Part shown: positions 1 through 7,533 of the stretch, one piece after another | How the letters are laid out: each line of letters opens with the position of its first letter | Position numbering within the stretch: the first letter of the stretch is position 1 | Notes under the pieces: generated by a model | The model's database searches: none | Told to the model about the DNA's origin: nothing | The model's input: only the letters and a program-made list of their open reading frames with translations | Position numbers and translations under genes: made by a program | DNA from: JAYZDF01 sp036337945 | Lineage (GTDB): Bacteria; Myxococcota; Kuafuiibacteriia; Kuafuiibacteriales; Kuafuiibacteriaceae | Assembly: GCA_036337945.1 (NCBI GenBank) | Contig: JAYZDF010000003.1 | Span: 1 to 23,352 of the forward strand | DNA length: 23,352 nt | Reading direction: 5' to 3'

Positions 1-1232
1 CGATAAATCTCAATTTCATCGCTGAAGCGAAGCAGGTAAGGAACTGAGACTAGCTCCATGCGGCCTTTGAAGCTGTTCCAGTCGGGATTTTTTTTGAAAG
101 CTTCTAAGTACGTTTCATTCGTTGAAGCGATAAGTAACTCGTCAATTTGAATCTTAAAGTCAGGCAGAGAGACGGTCGCTTCCTCACTCGGTGTCAGCAG
201 ATACTTGAGGGCTTCGAGAGGTCGTTTGAGGAAGTCAGAAAACTCCAAAAGACCGCGGTTCGCTTTTACAAGTGGCCCACCAAGTTGATGAAGAGGTATA
301 TGGTGAAGAGAGCGTGGAAGATTAGCAATAGAGCGATCTGTCGTAAGCTGTTGAGAAGCTGCGTCAACGGCCATTTGAGGTTCAATAGTTGCAACCCCTT
401 TGCTGTAACTGACACTCATCGCAATTCGCTGAACCTGTATATGTTTCAATACTTCTGAGTGATCGCCGTCGTAAGAGACGAGCAAGGCTTCGTATATTGC
501 TCGGTCGCGTGGAGATAAATCACCTTCGAGAATATATCGTGACGGGATAAATTCCTTATTTAGTTTCCCCTGTTCGAAGAGCTTCTCAACGAGGTTCTGT
601 CTTTGTTCTCGGGGTAAAAGGAAGATTGGATGTTCACACAGTTCACAAGGGAGTCGTGCATCGATTTGTTCTGACCCGATGTGAGCAAAAGACGAGTGAG
701 GTGAATCTGAGCCAGAACTATTCGAACCAAACCCTAGAGAACCTTTATTGATCTTTTCGGAAGGAAATATCCAGGCGTAAGTATAAACAGCGCCATCGGC
801 TGTATGAGAATACTGCTCCATCGCGGATTGGATACAGCGCACGAGCGTGCTTTTTGCTGAGCCGTTCGGGCCATGAAGCAATATGAGCTTTGATACTTTT
901 CCGTCCTTAATGAAGTTCGAAATGAGTCGATAAATTTCCTGCTGCACTTGTTCCTGTCCAGCGACTCGACCTTTTCCGTTATCCCATGGAGAATCGAATA
1001 GATTGAATCTCGTTTGGTTGCCTTGTGGTCGTTCGAGCTCAGTCCGCCCGTAGTAATCGAACACATCTCGGATATATTGACTCGATGAACGTAAGTTCTC
1101 GCGAGGTTTTTCGAGCACGAGGTCGAACCACTCGTAGTAGCTCAAGATCGTTTTGTCGCTTTTGAATTTCGTTTGAATTTGGTCTGATAAGGACTCAAGT
1201 ACGGAGCCGCTTGACAGTGATGAACTTGCCAC
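1..1232 (-). CDS. prkA: PrkA-type AAA+ protein (serine protein kinase family), N-terminal part, cut by window edge
   Basis: The minus strand is open from a GTG at 1232 to the left edge (410 codons). The translation has a helical N-terminal region (about 28-65), a Walker A motif GPNGSAKST at 121-129, a Walker B-like segment NRGLLEFSDF at about 325-334, and the PrkA-typical stretches SKGVATIEPQMAVDA (277-291) and FKGRMELVSVPYLLRF (388-403). PrkA family proteins are usually about 640-700 residues, so the C-terminal part lies outside the window. Members are described as stress or sporulation-linked AAA+ proteins with reported Ser kinase and, more recently, protease activity; which applies here cannot be told. 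The GTG start is chosen because an in-frame TAG lies 36 nt upstream with no ATG between; no clear Shine-Dalgarno is visible. It lies 71 nt downstream of the small membrane protein gene and could share its transcript. Confidence 0.88.
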   Translation of the reverse strand, partial: MASSSLSSGSVLESLSDQIQTKFKSDKTILSYYEWFDLVLEKPRENLRSSSQYIRDVFDYYGRTELERPQGNQTRFNLFDSPWDNGKGRVAGQEQVQQEIYRLISNFIKDGKVSKLILLHGPNGSAKSTLVRCIQSAMEQYSHTADGAVYTYAWIFPSEKINKGSLGFGSNSSGSDSPHSSFAHIGSEQIDARLPCELCEHPIFLLPREQRQNLVEKLFEQGKLNKEFIPSRYILEGDLSPRDRAIYEALLVSYDGDHSEVLKHIQVQRIAMSVSYSKGVATIEPQMAVDAASQQLTTDRSIANLPRSLHHIPLHQLGGPLVKANRGLLEFSDFLKRPLEALKYLLTPSEEATVSLPDFKIQIDELLIASTNETYLEAFKKNPDWNSFKGRMELVSVPYLLRFSDEIEIY

Positions 1233-1303
1233 GGTGAGAAATGTAGCGCGGCCGGAGATCTGCGGCTAGGTCCGGAACCCTGATTCCCATCGCTTTCGGT
1301 GAC

Positions 1304-1648
1304 TTAGGGCTGGAAGAGGTTGGTGACCAACATAATCAAGAGTAAGAATCCAGCACAGGCGAGCCCGGTTTTGAACGCAGTGGGCTCCGGATTTGTTGCT
1401 GCTTCAAGCTCTTTAGCCCGTTGTTTCACATCCGCGCTATGCTTTTCATCATCTGAAGCGACCCGAAACTGTGCACGAGCGCTAATGAAATCTCCAGAAC
1501 GAAACGGTTTTAAACCATTTTCTAGAGATGCCTCGGCTTTCTCGAGAGCTTCAATCTCAGCCATAGATAGACCTGGATTTGCCTCTGAACTTCGACTTTG
1601 CGACGCTTGAGCCTTACGATTTTTATTCTTTTTCTTGGCCTTGGCCAT
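1304..1648 (-). CDS. small membrane-anchored protein with TPR-like helical segment, unknown function
   Basis: This is a 114-residue protein. It has a very Lys/Arg-rich N terminus (residues 2-12), an acidic helical stretch (about 28-85) containing a TPR-like helix pair around GLKPFRSGDFISARAQFRVA, and one C-terminal hydrophobic helix (about 92-111) ending in NLFQP. The pattern suggests a tail-anchored inner-membrane protein with a cytoplasmic domain. A weak GTAGG stands about 9 nt before the ATG. It is divergent from mraZ and lies upstream of the PrkA gene on the same strand. I do not recognise a named family; short TPR-like plus C-terminal helix proteins of this build are common in myxobacterial-type genomes (recollection, not searched). 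The + strand reading through the same bases is a shadow. Confidence 0.68.
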   Translation of the reverse strand: MAKAKKKNKNRKAQASQSRSSEANPGLSMAEIEALEKAEASLENGLKPFRSGDFISARAQFRVASDDEKHSADVKQRAKELEAATNPEPTAFKTGLACAGFLLLIMLVTNLFQP

Positions 1649-1754
1649 CGGATATGAACCTACAAGAACAAATGTTCGGGAGCAAGGGAGACCGATCTAA
1701 GGGCCTCTAAAAACTGACGAATTTGTCGCGTACGTCCTTGACTTGAGGGTCCTA

Positions 1755-1801
1755 TGGGGCGGAAAGTGGGGATAACTGGATCAAAGAGGGGTTATTTGGG
1801 T
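1755..1801 (+). promoter_or_regulatory. MraZ-box operator array upstream of mraZ
   Basis: Direct pentamers TGGGG (1767), TGGAT (1777), AGGGG (1787) and TGGGT (1797) start exactly 10 bp apart. A further TGGGG starts at 1755. MraZ is known to bind direct TGGGN repeats separated by 5-nt spacers upstream of its own gene, which gives the same 10-bp period. The array ends 14 nt before the mraZ ATG, so bound MraZ would cover the promoter or leader. Two of the five boxes are degenerate. I could not place a convincing -35/-10 pair around the array. Confidence 0.7.
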
Positions 1802-1803
1802 TC

Positions 1804-1817
1804 AGGGGTTGACCATG
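1804..1817 (+). promoter_or_regulatory. Shine-Dalgarno and start codon that set the mraZ start
   Basis: AGGGG at 1804-1808 stands 6 nt before the ATG at 1815. An in-frame TTG at 1809 would begin directly after this site with no room for a ribosome spacing, so ATG 1815 (protein beginning MLRGRHAHTVDPKGR) is preferred. Confidence 0.75.
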
Positions 1818-2279
1818 CTGAGGGGACGTCACGCGCATACAGTAGATCCTAAGGGGAGGATCGCACTACCTAAACGGTTTAGGGACGTATTATTGAAGAA
1901 ATACGGCAGCTTAGATGTTGTTATGACCAAGCATCTCACCGATCCATGCTTGGTTGTTTATCCTTTGGCCGAGTGGGAGCGCTTTGAGCAACGTGTTGCA
2001 GATTTGCCGCAATTTCAAAAAACGGTGAAACAATTGCGGCGTCTGTATATAGGGTGTGCCCAGGATTGCTCAGCTGACAAGCAAGGTCGACTTCTGATTC
2101 CAAATGATTTGCGAACCGATGCAGAGTTATCGGGTGAGGTCTATTGGAAGGGCCAAATTGCCTTTGCAGAGCTGTGGTCGTCGGAGAACTACGTGAAGTA
2201 CGTAGAGCCCGTTAAAGCACAATTAGCTGTTGGAGACCTCCCAGAACTAGAGGCTGCGCTGGAGGAGCTTGGGATATGA
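1815..2279 (+). CDS. mraZ: MraZ, transcriptional regulator of the dcw cluster
   Basis: This 154-residue protein has two AbrB/SpoVT-like half-domains. The first begins LRGRHAHTVDPKGRIALP and the second carries DKQGRLLIP, the two DxKGR-type signatures of MraZ. MraZ forms a ring-shaped DNA-binding oligomer and controls its own operon by binding upstream TGGGN repeats, which are present here at 1755-1801. The length is usual for the family. The later part of the second half (around EVYWKGQIAFAELW) departs somewhat from the usual sequence but keeps the closing LW. The gene is first in the cluster and overlaps rsmH by 4 nt (ATGA). Confidence 0.95.
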   Translation: MLRGRHAHTVDPKGRIALPKRFRDVLLKKYGSLDVVMTKHLTDPCLVVYPLAEWERFEQRVADLPQFQKTVKQLRRLYIGCAQDCSADKQGRLLIPNDLRTDAELSGEVYWKGQIAFAELWSSENYVKYVEPVKAQLAVGDLPELEAALEELGI

Positions 2280-3196
2280 TCTCAGAAGCCTCCTCTATAC
2301 ACGTCTCAGTTCTCCTAGAAGAAACGGTGAACGCCTTAGAGCCGCGCCCAGGTGGCTTCTATATCGACGCTACGTGTGGACTAGGAGGACATACCGAAGC
2401 GCTACTTGAGGCATGTTCGCCCGATGGTCGTGTTCTGAGCGTGGACCGAGACCCTCGAGCCTTGGCGTTTGCAAGCAGGCGTCTCGAACGATTTGGCTCA
2501 CGTCTGCAATTGCTGCAAGCGAACTTCTCGGAGCTGCGCGGACTTACATCCCAACCTGTAGACGGTCTCATCGCGGACTTGGGCGTTTCTTCTCTACAGC
2601 TGGATGACCCTGAGCGTGGATTTAGCTTTCGCGCCGATGTTCCTCTCGATATGCGCATGAGCGATACCGGTAAGACAGCTATGGATCTCCTGGAAGAGGT
2701 CGATGAAAGCGAACTTACACAGATTCTGAAAGAATACGGAGAGCTGCAACGCCCTCGGAAAGTCGCTCGTGCAATTCTTAGGGCTCGACAAAATAACAAA
2801 CTCACTACGACCAAAGATCTGGTGGAAGCCGTTGAAGGGGTGATGCCCAAGAAACCAGGATTGCATCCCGCTACATTGGTCTTTCAGGCGATAAGAATTG
2901 CCGTAAACCGTGAACTCGATGAGCTGGAGACTCTTCTCAAGCAATTGCCAGAGCTAATTACTGAAGGTGGCAAAGTAGCGATTATCAGTTTCCATTCCCT
3001 CGAAGACCGCAGAGTGAAGCAGTTCTTCCGAGGTCCGCCCGTCTCGCCTGAATTACGTAATTTGCCGATTCCACCTCCAAAAAATCCATTTAGACCGCTG
3101 GTGCGTCGACCCGTGACTCCGTCTGAGGATGAATTGGCCAATAATCCACGTTCAAGAAGTGCAAAATTACGAATCGCTGAGCGGAGGGTCGACTAG
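2276..3196 (+). CDS. rsmH: 16S rRNA (cytosine1402-N4)-methyltransferase RsmH (MraW)
   Basis: This 306-residue protein methylates N4 of C1402 in 16S rRNA using S-adenosylmethionine. The SAM-binding motif DATCGLGGHTEALL lies at 31-44. Other family signatures are DLGVSSLQLDDPERGFSF (101-118), FQAIRIAVNRELDELE (203-218), ISFHSLEDRRVKQFF (237-251) and the C-terminal NPRSRSAKLRIAERR (290-304). The cysteine pairs often found just before the C-terminal motif are absent; the segment is Pro-rich instead. It is the standard second gene of dcw clusters, starting inside the mraZ stop and overlapping the ftsL start by 1 nt. Confidence 0.97.
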   Translation: MISEASSIHVSVLLEETVNALEPRPGGFYIDATCGLGGHTEALLEACSPDGRVLSVDRDPRALAFASRRLERFGSRLQLLQANFSELRGLTSQPVDGLIADLGVSSLQLDDPERGFSFRADVPLDMRMSDTGKTAMDLLEEVDESELTQILKEYGELQRPRKVARAILRARQNNKLTTTKDLVEAVEGVMPKKPGLHPATLVFQAIRIAVNRELDELETLLKQLPELITEGGKVAIISFHSLEDRRVKQFFRGPPVSPELRNLPIPPPKNPFRPLVRRPVTPSEDELANNPRSRSAKLRIAERRVD

Positions 3197-3573
3197 TGTC
3201 TTCAACGATTGGGAGAGCACAACAGTCGGGAATTCGACGTGACCTTACGTTTATCAGGGAGCGTGCCCAGAACATCGTAGATTCCGCGGCGGAACGTCTA
3301 TCTCCACTTACGTTGAGTCTACTCTTCGCGATGCCAATCATCGCCGCAGCGCTATTCAACGTCTGGATACACGTTGCAACGATTCAGCTCGGTTATGCTC
3401 TATCTGCGGAAGCACAAAAGCATGAAAAGCTTGTCGAAGAAAATCGCGTGCTCCGTATTGATGTTGCAGCATTACGTAGTCCTCAGCGTCTCAAAAAATT
3501 GGCTCGAGAGTCTTATAATATGAGTCCGCCGAAAGCTGGCCAAGTACTAGAACTGAAGGTTGAAAAGCAATGA
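3196..3573 (+). CDS. ftsL: FtsL-like septum protein (bitopic, coiled coil)
   Basis: This 125-residue protein has the FtsL layout: a cytoplasmic N-terminal part (1-37), one membrane helix (about 38-60) and a periplasmic heptad-type coiled coil (about 64-105). A LKKLARESYNM segment of the kind that ends FtsL/DivIC coiled coils follows. FtsL joins FtsQ and FtsB in the complex that activates FtsWI. Sequence identity in this family is low, so the call rests on layout and on position between rsmH and ftsI. The GTG start at 3196 overlaps the rsmH TAG by 1 nt and is served by GGAGGG at 3183-3188. No separate ftsB is visible in the window. Confidence 0.88.
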   Translation: MSSTIGRAQQSGIRRDLTFIRERAQNIVDSAAERLSPLTLSLLFAMPIIAAALFNVWIHVATIQLGYALSAEAQKHEKLVEENRVLRIDVAALRSPQRLKKLARESYNMSPPKAGQVLELKVEKQ

Positions 3574-5738
3574 CCCGACGTAGACCGAAGACGAAGCCAA
3601 GCGTTTCAAGAAAACGCCGTCGCCAATCTGGTGAGAGCCCGCAAAAAGAGAGCGGGTTGCGGATTGCTGCGATCGGCTGTGTATTTGTCCTAGCTGCATC
3701 GATTGTCATTGGGCGGGCCTACCATTTGCAAATCAAGAACGGTGCAGAGTACCAAGGCGCTGCGAAAAGACAGTCGAATACTCAACGTCGTGTTGTGGCA
3801 AAGCGCGGGACCATTTTGGACCGGAATGGCGATGAACTCGCTCTTACGGTGAATGTAGACACTATTTTTGCAGAACCGCGTAGAATAAAAAATCCGTTAG
3901 AGGCCGCAACGAAGCTAGCTCCCATTCTTAAGATCCCGCGAAAACAGTTGGCTTCTCGACTCAATAGTAAACGTTACTTTCGATATATTAAGCGTCGAGT
4001 TAGCCCGAAGGTCGCTGCTCGAGTGCGAGAACTAGATATCAAAGGCATAGGAATAGAACAGGAGCCTCGTCGATTTTACAGCAGTCGTAATTTGGCATCT
4101 CACATTTTGGGATTCACCAATCATGAAGGTAAGGGCGTAGCAGGGGTGGAACGTACCTATGAAGAGTATTTGAGAGGTCGCACTTACGAAGTTTCTAGTC
4201 TACGTGACGCACTAGGAAACAAAGTTCTTCGAAACGGTTTTACACCACATGCTGCCTTAGAGGGGCGTAACGTTCGCCTGAGTATCGACCGAAATATTCA
4301 ACACGCTGCTCAAACTGAACTAAAGAAAGCTGTCTTAGAGAATGAGGGAAAGAGTGGGGTAGCTATCGTACTACAGCCTCGAACAGGAGATGTGCTTGCT
4401 ATGGCAAGCTACCCCGACTTCAATCCTAATGACCTTTCGACATCGAACAATAACGCTCATCTTAATCGAGCAGTGAGCATGGTTTACGAGCCAGGTTCAA
4501 CGATGAAGCTCGTTACAATTTCTGCAGCCCTCGAAGACAAATTGGTGAACTCCAACGAAACCATAAACTGTGAGAACGGGAAATGGAAAATCGGTCGTCG
4601 CACGATCAGGGACGGAAATCATAAATACGGTGAACTGAGTCTTTCAGATATTCTAAAGGTCTCATCTAATATTTGCTCTGCCAAGCTGGGCTTCAAGCTT
4701 GGTGCAAAACGTTTACATCACTGGCTTACCGAATTTGGGTTCGGGCTGAAAACAGATATTGGGCTCCCTGGAGAGTTGCGAGGACTTATGCGCCCGCCAC
4801 AAAAGTGGAGAGATATTGCATTAGCCAATATTTCATTTGGGCAAGGGCTCGCGGTCACCCCATTACAGGTGGCTCAAGCAACAGCTGTGATTGCGAATGA
4901 CGGAGTTCTTGTTCGTCCAAGAATAGTAAAAAGCATCATCAACCCAGAAGGTCATGAAGAGCTCCAGGATTCGGGCATCGGGCCAAAGCGAATAATGAAA
5001 GCCGAGGTTGCTCAATTATTGCGTACCATGATGGTTGGAGTCACCGAGGAAGGCGGAACGGCTGAAGCCGCTTCAATCGCCGGTTTTCATGTCGCTGGTA
5101 AAACGGGCACGTCCCAAAAAATTGATCCAGTGACACGTGCCTATAGTCGAAGTTTATATGTTGCATCATTTGTTGGATTTGTTCCAGCTGATGATCCCGC
5201 AGCGGTGATCCTCGTACTCGTCGATGAACCTCAAAAGTCTATCTACGGTGGGGTTGTAGCGGCTCCGGCCTTCAAGAATATCGCGATCGCAACTCTCAGT
5301 AATTTAGGAATTTTTCCTGATGACACGAATGCCAAGCAGGAATTTCGTGCGCAAATGGCAAAAGTCGCACCTTTGCCTCAAGTGGGAGACCCGACAGGGA
5401 AGGGTGAAGAGGTGCCATCCGCGCCTTCCCTGTCGGAGTCTGCCAAAGTACTTCTTGGGATAAAATCGAATAATAACAGTGGTTTATCGAAGGGTTGGGA
5501 AACCGCATGGGATGGATTGGGTGTCGCAGAAGTCGTCAACGACCATTTGAAGCCAGGCGAGGCTCGAATGCCGAATCTTGCCGGACTATCTCCTAGAGAG
5601 GTGTTAGACCGTTCCTCAAAAGTTAGCTGTGATCTCATAGTTAGAGGAACAGGAAAAGTGATAAAGCAAAGCCCTGCACCTGGCGCAATAATTCGCCACG
5701 GTGCAAGGTGCGAAGTGAAATTATCACCTCAGGGATGA
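3570..5738 (+). CDS. ftsI: FtsI, septal peptidoglycan transpeptidase (class B PBP) with C-terminal PASTA domain
   Basis: This 722-residue protein crosslinks septal peptidoglycan. A basic cytoplasmic tail (1-25) is followed by a membrane anchor (about 29-50), a dimerisation/pedestal domain beginning RGTILDRNGDELA (79-91), and the transpeptidase. The catalytic motifs are all present: STMK with Ser310 and Lys313, SSN at 365-367 and KTGTS at 511-515. After about residue 585 a low-complexity linker leads to one PASTA domain (about 667-722, MPNLAGLSPREVLD onward). PASTA on FtsI is common in deltaproteobacteria and Gram-positives but absent from E. coli FtsI. The linker DNA contains a perfect inverted repeat (5391-5436). 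The start overlaps ftsL by 4 nt; murE begins 13 nt after the stop. Confidence 0.96.
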   Translation: MTRRRPKTKPSVSRKRRRQSGESPQKESGLRIAAIGCVFVLAASIVIGRAYHLQIKNGAEYQGAAKRQSNTQRRVVAKRGTILDRNGDELALTVNVDTIFAEPRRIKNPLEAATKLAPILKIPRKQLASRLNSKRYFRYIKRRVSPKVAARVRELDIKGIGIEQEPRRFYSSRNLASHILGFTNHEGKGVAGVERTYEEYLRGRTYEVSSLRDALGNKVLRNGFTPHAALEGRNVRLSIDRNIQHAAQTELKKAVLENEGKSGVAIVLQPRTGDVLAMASYPDFNPNDLSTSNNNAHLNRAVSMVYEPGSTMKLVTISAALEDKLVNSNETINCENGKWKIGRRTIRDGNHKYGELSLSDILKVSSNICSAKLGFKLGAKRLHHWLTEFGFGLKTDIGLPGELRGLMRPPQKWRDIALANISFGQGLAVTPLQVAQATAVIANDGVLVRPRIVKSIINPEGHEELQDSGIGPKRIMKAEVAQLLRTMMVGVTEEGGTAEAASIAGFHVAGKTGTSQKIDPVTRAYSRSLYVASFVGFVPADDPAAVILVLVDEPQKSIYGGVVAAPAFKNIAIATLSNLGIFPDDTNAKQEFRAQMAKVAPLPQVGDPTGKGEEVPSAPSLSESAKVLLGIKSNNNSGLSKGWETAWDGLGVAEVVNDHLKPGEARMPNLAGLSPREVLDRSSKVSCDLIVRGTGKVIKQSPAPGAIIRHGARCEVKLSPQG
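5391..5436 (+). repeat. perfect 13-bp inverted repeat inside ftsI linker
   Basis: The left arm CCGACAGGGAAGG (5391-5403) and the right arm CCTTCCCTGTCGG (5424-5436) are exact reverse complements around a 20-nt loop. It falls in the codons for the Gly/Pro/Glu-rich linker between the transpeptidase and PASTA domains. It would fold into a strong mRNA hairpin. There is no following T tract, so it does not look like a terminator. Confidence 0.8.
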
Positions 5739-5740
5739 AT

Positions 5741-5754
5741 GGAGCGATAAAATG
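5741..5754 (+). promoter_or_regulatory. murE ribosome binding site and start
   Basis: GGAG at 5741-5744 lies 7 nt before the murE ATG at 5752, just after the ftsI stop. This is one of the few junctions of the operon with its own intergenic Shine-Dalgarno rather than one buried in the preceding gene. Confidence 0.65.
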
Positions 5755-7533
5755 ACCGGAAAGACGCTGAACAGAATTATCGATGGAATTGCAATCACCG
5801 ACCGCCGAGGACGGCTTGACCAAAACATAAGCGGGATTACTGCAGACTCGCGCATGGTCGAAAAAGGGAATCTCTTCGTTGCAGTCAGAGGTCACAATTC
5901 TGATGGGCACAATTTTGTCGAGGACGCTTTAGAGCGCGGGGCAGCGGCAGTACTCGCTGAAGAGTGGTCGTCTGAGATCGATAAAGGCAGCGCAAATAAA
6001 GCTGATGTTGTTCTCGTTCCGAATACCAGAAAAGCTGTAGCTATGACGGCAGCCAATTATTTTGGACAGCCTTCTCGAAAATTACTTTTGGCCGGCGTTA
6101 CTGGAACCAATGGCAAGACAACGGTTTCATTCATCATCGAAGCCATCATGCGTGCAGCGTCTAGAAAAGTCGGTGTCATTGGAACATTGGGACATCGCTA
6201 CGGAGACGTATCAGCAACTGGAACTCACACAACACCGGACGCGATTAGCCTCCAAAAAACGCTCTCCGAAATGAAGGAAGATGGAGTTACGCACGTTGTG
6301 ATGGAAGTTTCGAGTCACGCTCTGGCACAAGACCGCGTGGCTGGTGTTCATTTCAAAGTTGCTGGGTTCACCAATCTATCTCAAGATCATCTAGATTATC
6401 ACAAAGATTTAGAAGAATACTTTGTCGCAAAATCTCGTTTGTTTTCGGACGTTCTTCGTAAAAGCCGGGCACGTGGGCGTATGGCGATCGTCAACATCGA
6501 CGACCCAAAAGGAGAAGAGCTTCTCAAAATATGGGGCGGTAAATCTCTTCGTGTCTCGGTAGATGCGAGCTCTGATGCTGACGTTGTTGCACTTGAGAAA
6601 AAATTATCGCTAACAGATAGCGAGCTGACCATCAGGACTCCGAAGGGAGTATGGAACTTGGCATATCCTCTGATCGGAGAGCACAATGTGACAAATGTTT
6701 TGGTCGGGATTGGTATGGCGCTCGCGATGGGCTTTTCACGGGCACGAATCGAAAAAGGCTTGAAACAACTTGAAGTTATTCCCGGCCGGATGCAGCGAAT
6801 TGGTGAAGATGACAACAAACATGTCTTTGTGGATTACGCTCATACCCCTGACGCGTTAGCAAAAGTGTTGGAATCACTGAGACCACTTGTTTCGAAACGG
6901 ATTATCGTCGTCTTTGGATGTGGCGGCGATCGAGACCAAGAGAAACGGCCTCTTATGGGAGCTGCGGTGGCTAAAGGCGCTGATGTAGCGATTGTGACTA
7001 ACGATAATCCCCGAAGCGAAAAACCAGAGGATATCGCAGAAGCGATTGAAAAAGGCCTAACAGAAAATGCATGGACTGCTTCTGATGAAGCCAAGCTCGA
7101 GAATAATACGTTTGTACGAGAACTAGACAGACGAGAAGCGATTCGCAAAGCAATCGATTTGTCGGAAGATGGAGATTTGGTCCTTATTGCTGGTAAAGGC
7201 CATGAGAATACTCAAACGTTTGCTGATCGAGTGGAGTATTTTGATGACGCAGAAGAGTCGCTTTGTCTCTTGAAGGGACTACCACCTCCCGCACCAAAGG
7301 AAGATATCCCTGGTATCGGTGCACGACAGCCAAGCGAAGCACCACTAGAGCTTGAGGCAGACGATATAGAAGGTTCAAATGCCGATGAGACCGAAGCGGA
7401 CGGAACCAGACGAACAGGTTTACATGTAACAGCCGAGGTTGAGTTGGCAGCAATAGAATCTGTGGAAGAAATTGAATCGGAGTCGGATAATGTTTTGGAC
7501 AAGGAAGAACCTCCGGAGGACCCGCCGTCGTGA
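5752..7533 (+). CDS. murE: MurE, UDP-MurNAc-L-Ala-D-Glu:meso-diaminopimelate ligase, with acidic C-terminal tail
   Basis: This cytoplasmic ATP-dependent ligase adds the third stem-peptide residue. Seen: the N-terminal UMP-binding domain with GITADSRMVEKGNLFVAV (28-45), the P-loop GVTGTNGKTT (115-124), EVSSHALAQDRV (186-197), FTNLSQDHLDYH (207-218), and the C-terminal domain with VFVDYAHTPDAL (359-370) and DNPR at 419-422. DNPR is the signature of meso-diaminopimelate-adding enzymes. The ordinary enzyme ends at about residue 505 (YFDDAEESLCLL). A further tail of roughly 88 residues is Pro/Glu/Asp/Ser-rich and ends EEPPEDPPS, making 593 residues against the usual 480-510. The stop overlaps the murF GTG by 4 nt. 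Confidence 0.96.
   Translation: MTGKTLNRIIDGIAITDRRGRLDQNISGITADSRMVEKGNLFVAVRGHNSDGHNFVEDALERGAAAVLAEEWSSEIDKGSANKADVVLVPNTRKAVAMTAANYFGQPSRKLLLAGVTGTNGKTTVSFIIEAIMRAASRKVGVIGTLGHRYGDVSATGTHTTPDAISLQKTLSEMKEDGVTHVVMEVSSHALAQDRVAGVHFKVAGFTNLSQDHLDYHKDLEEYFVAKSRLFSDVLRKSRARGRMAIVNIDDPKGEELLKIWGGKSLRVSVDASSDADVVALEKKLSLTDSELTIRTPKGVWNLAYPLIGEHNVTNVLVGIGMALAMGFSRARIEKGLKQLEVIPGRMQRIGEDDNKHVFVDYAHTPDALAKVLESLRPLVSKRIIVVFGCGGDRDQEKRPLMGAAVAKGADVAIVTNDNPRSEKPEDIAEAIEKGLTENAWTASDEAKLENNTFVRELDRREAIRKAIDLSEDGDLVLIAGKGHENTQTFADRVEYFDDAEESLCLLKGLPPPAPKEDIPGIGARQPSEAPLELEADDIEGSNADETEADGTRRTGLHVTAEVELAAIESVEEIESESDNVLDKEEPPEDPPS

Noticed and set aside
147..458. 103-codon + strand frame at the left edge
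   Set aside because: It is antisense to the well-supported PrkA frame and its translation looks random.
734..1066. 110-codon minus frame overlapping the PrkA gene in another register
   Set aside because: The PrkA frame in these bases contains the Walker A motif and continuous family sequence, so this is a shadow.
1700..1780. sigma70 promoter for mraZ built on TTGACT at 1738 or TTGTCG at 1723
   Set aside because: No -10-like hexamer lies at 16-18 nt from either; GATAACT at 1771 has no -35 at the right distance.
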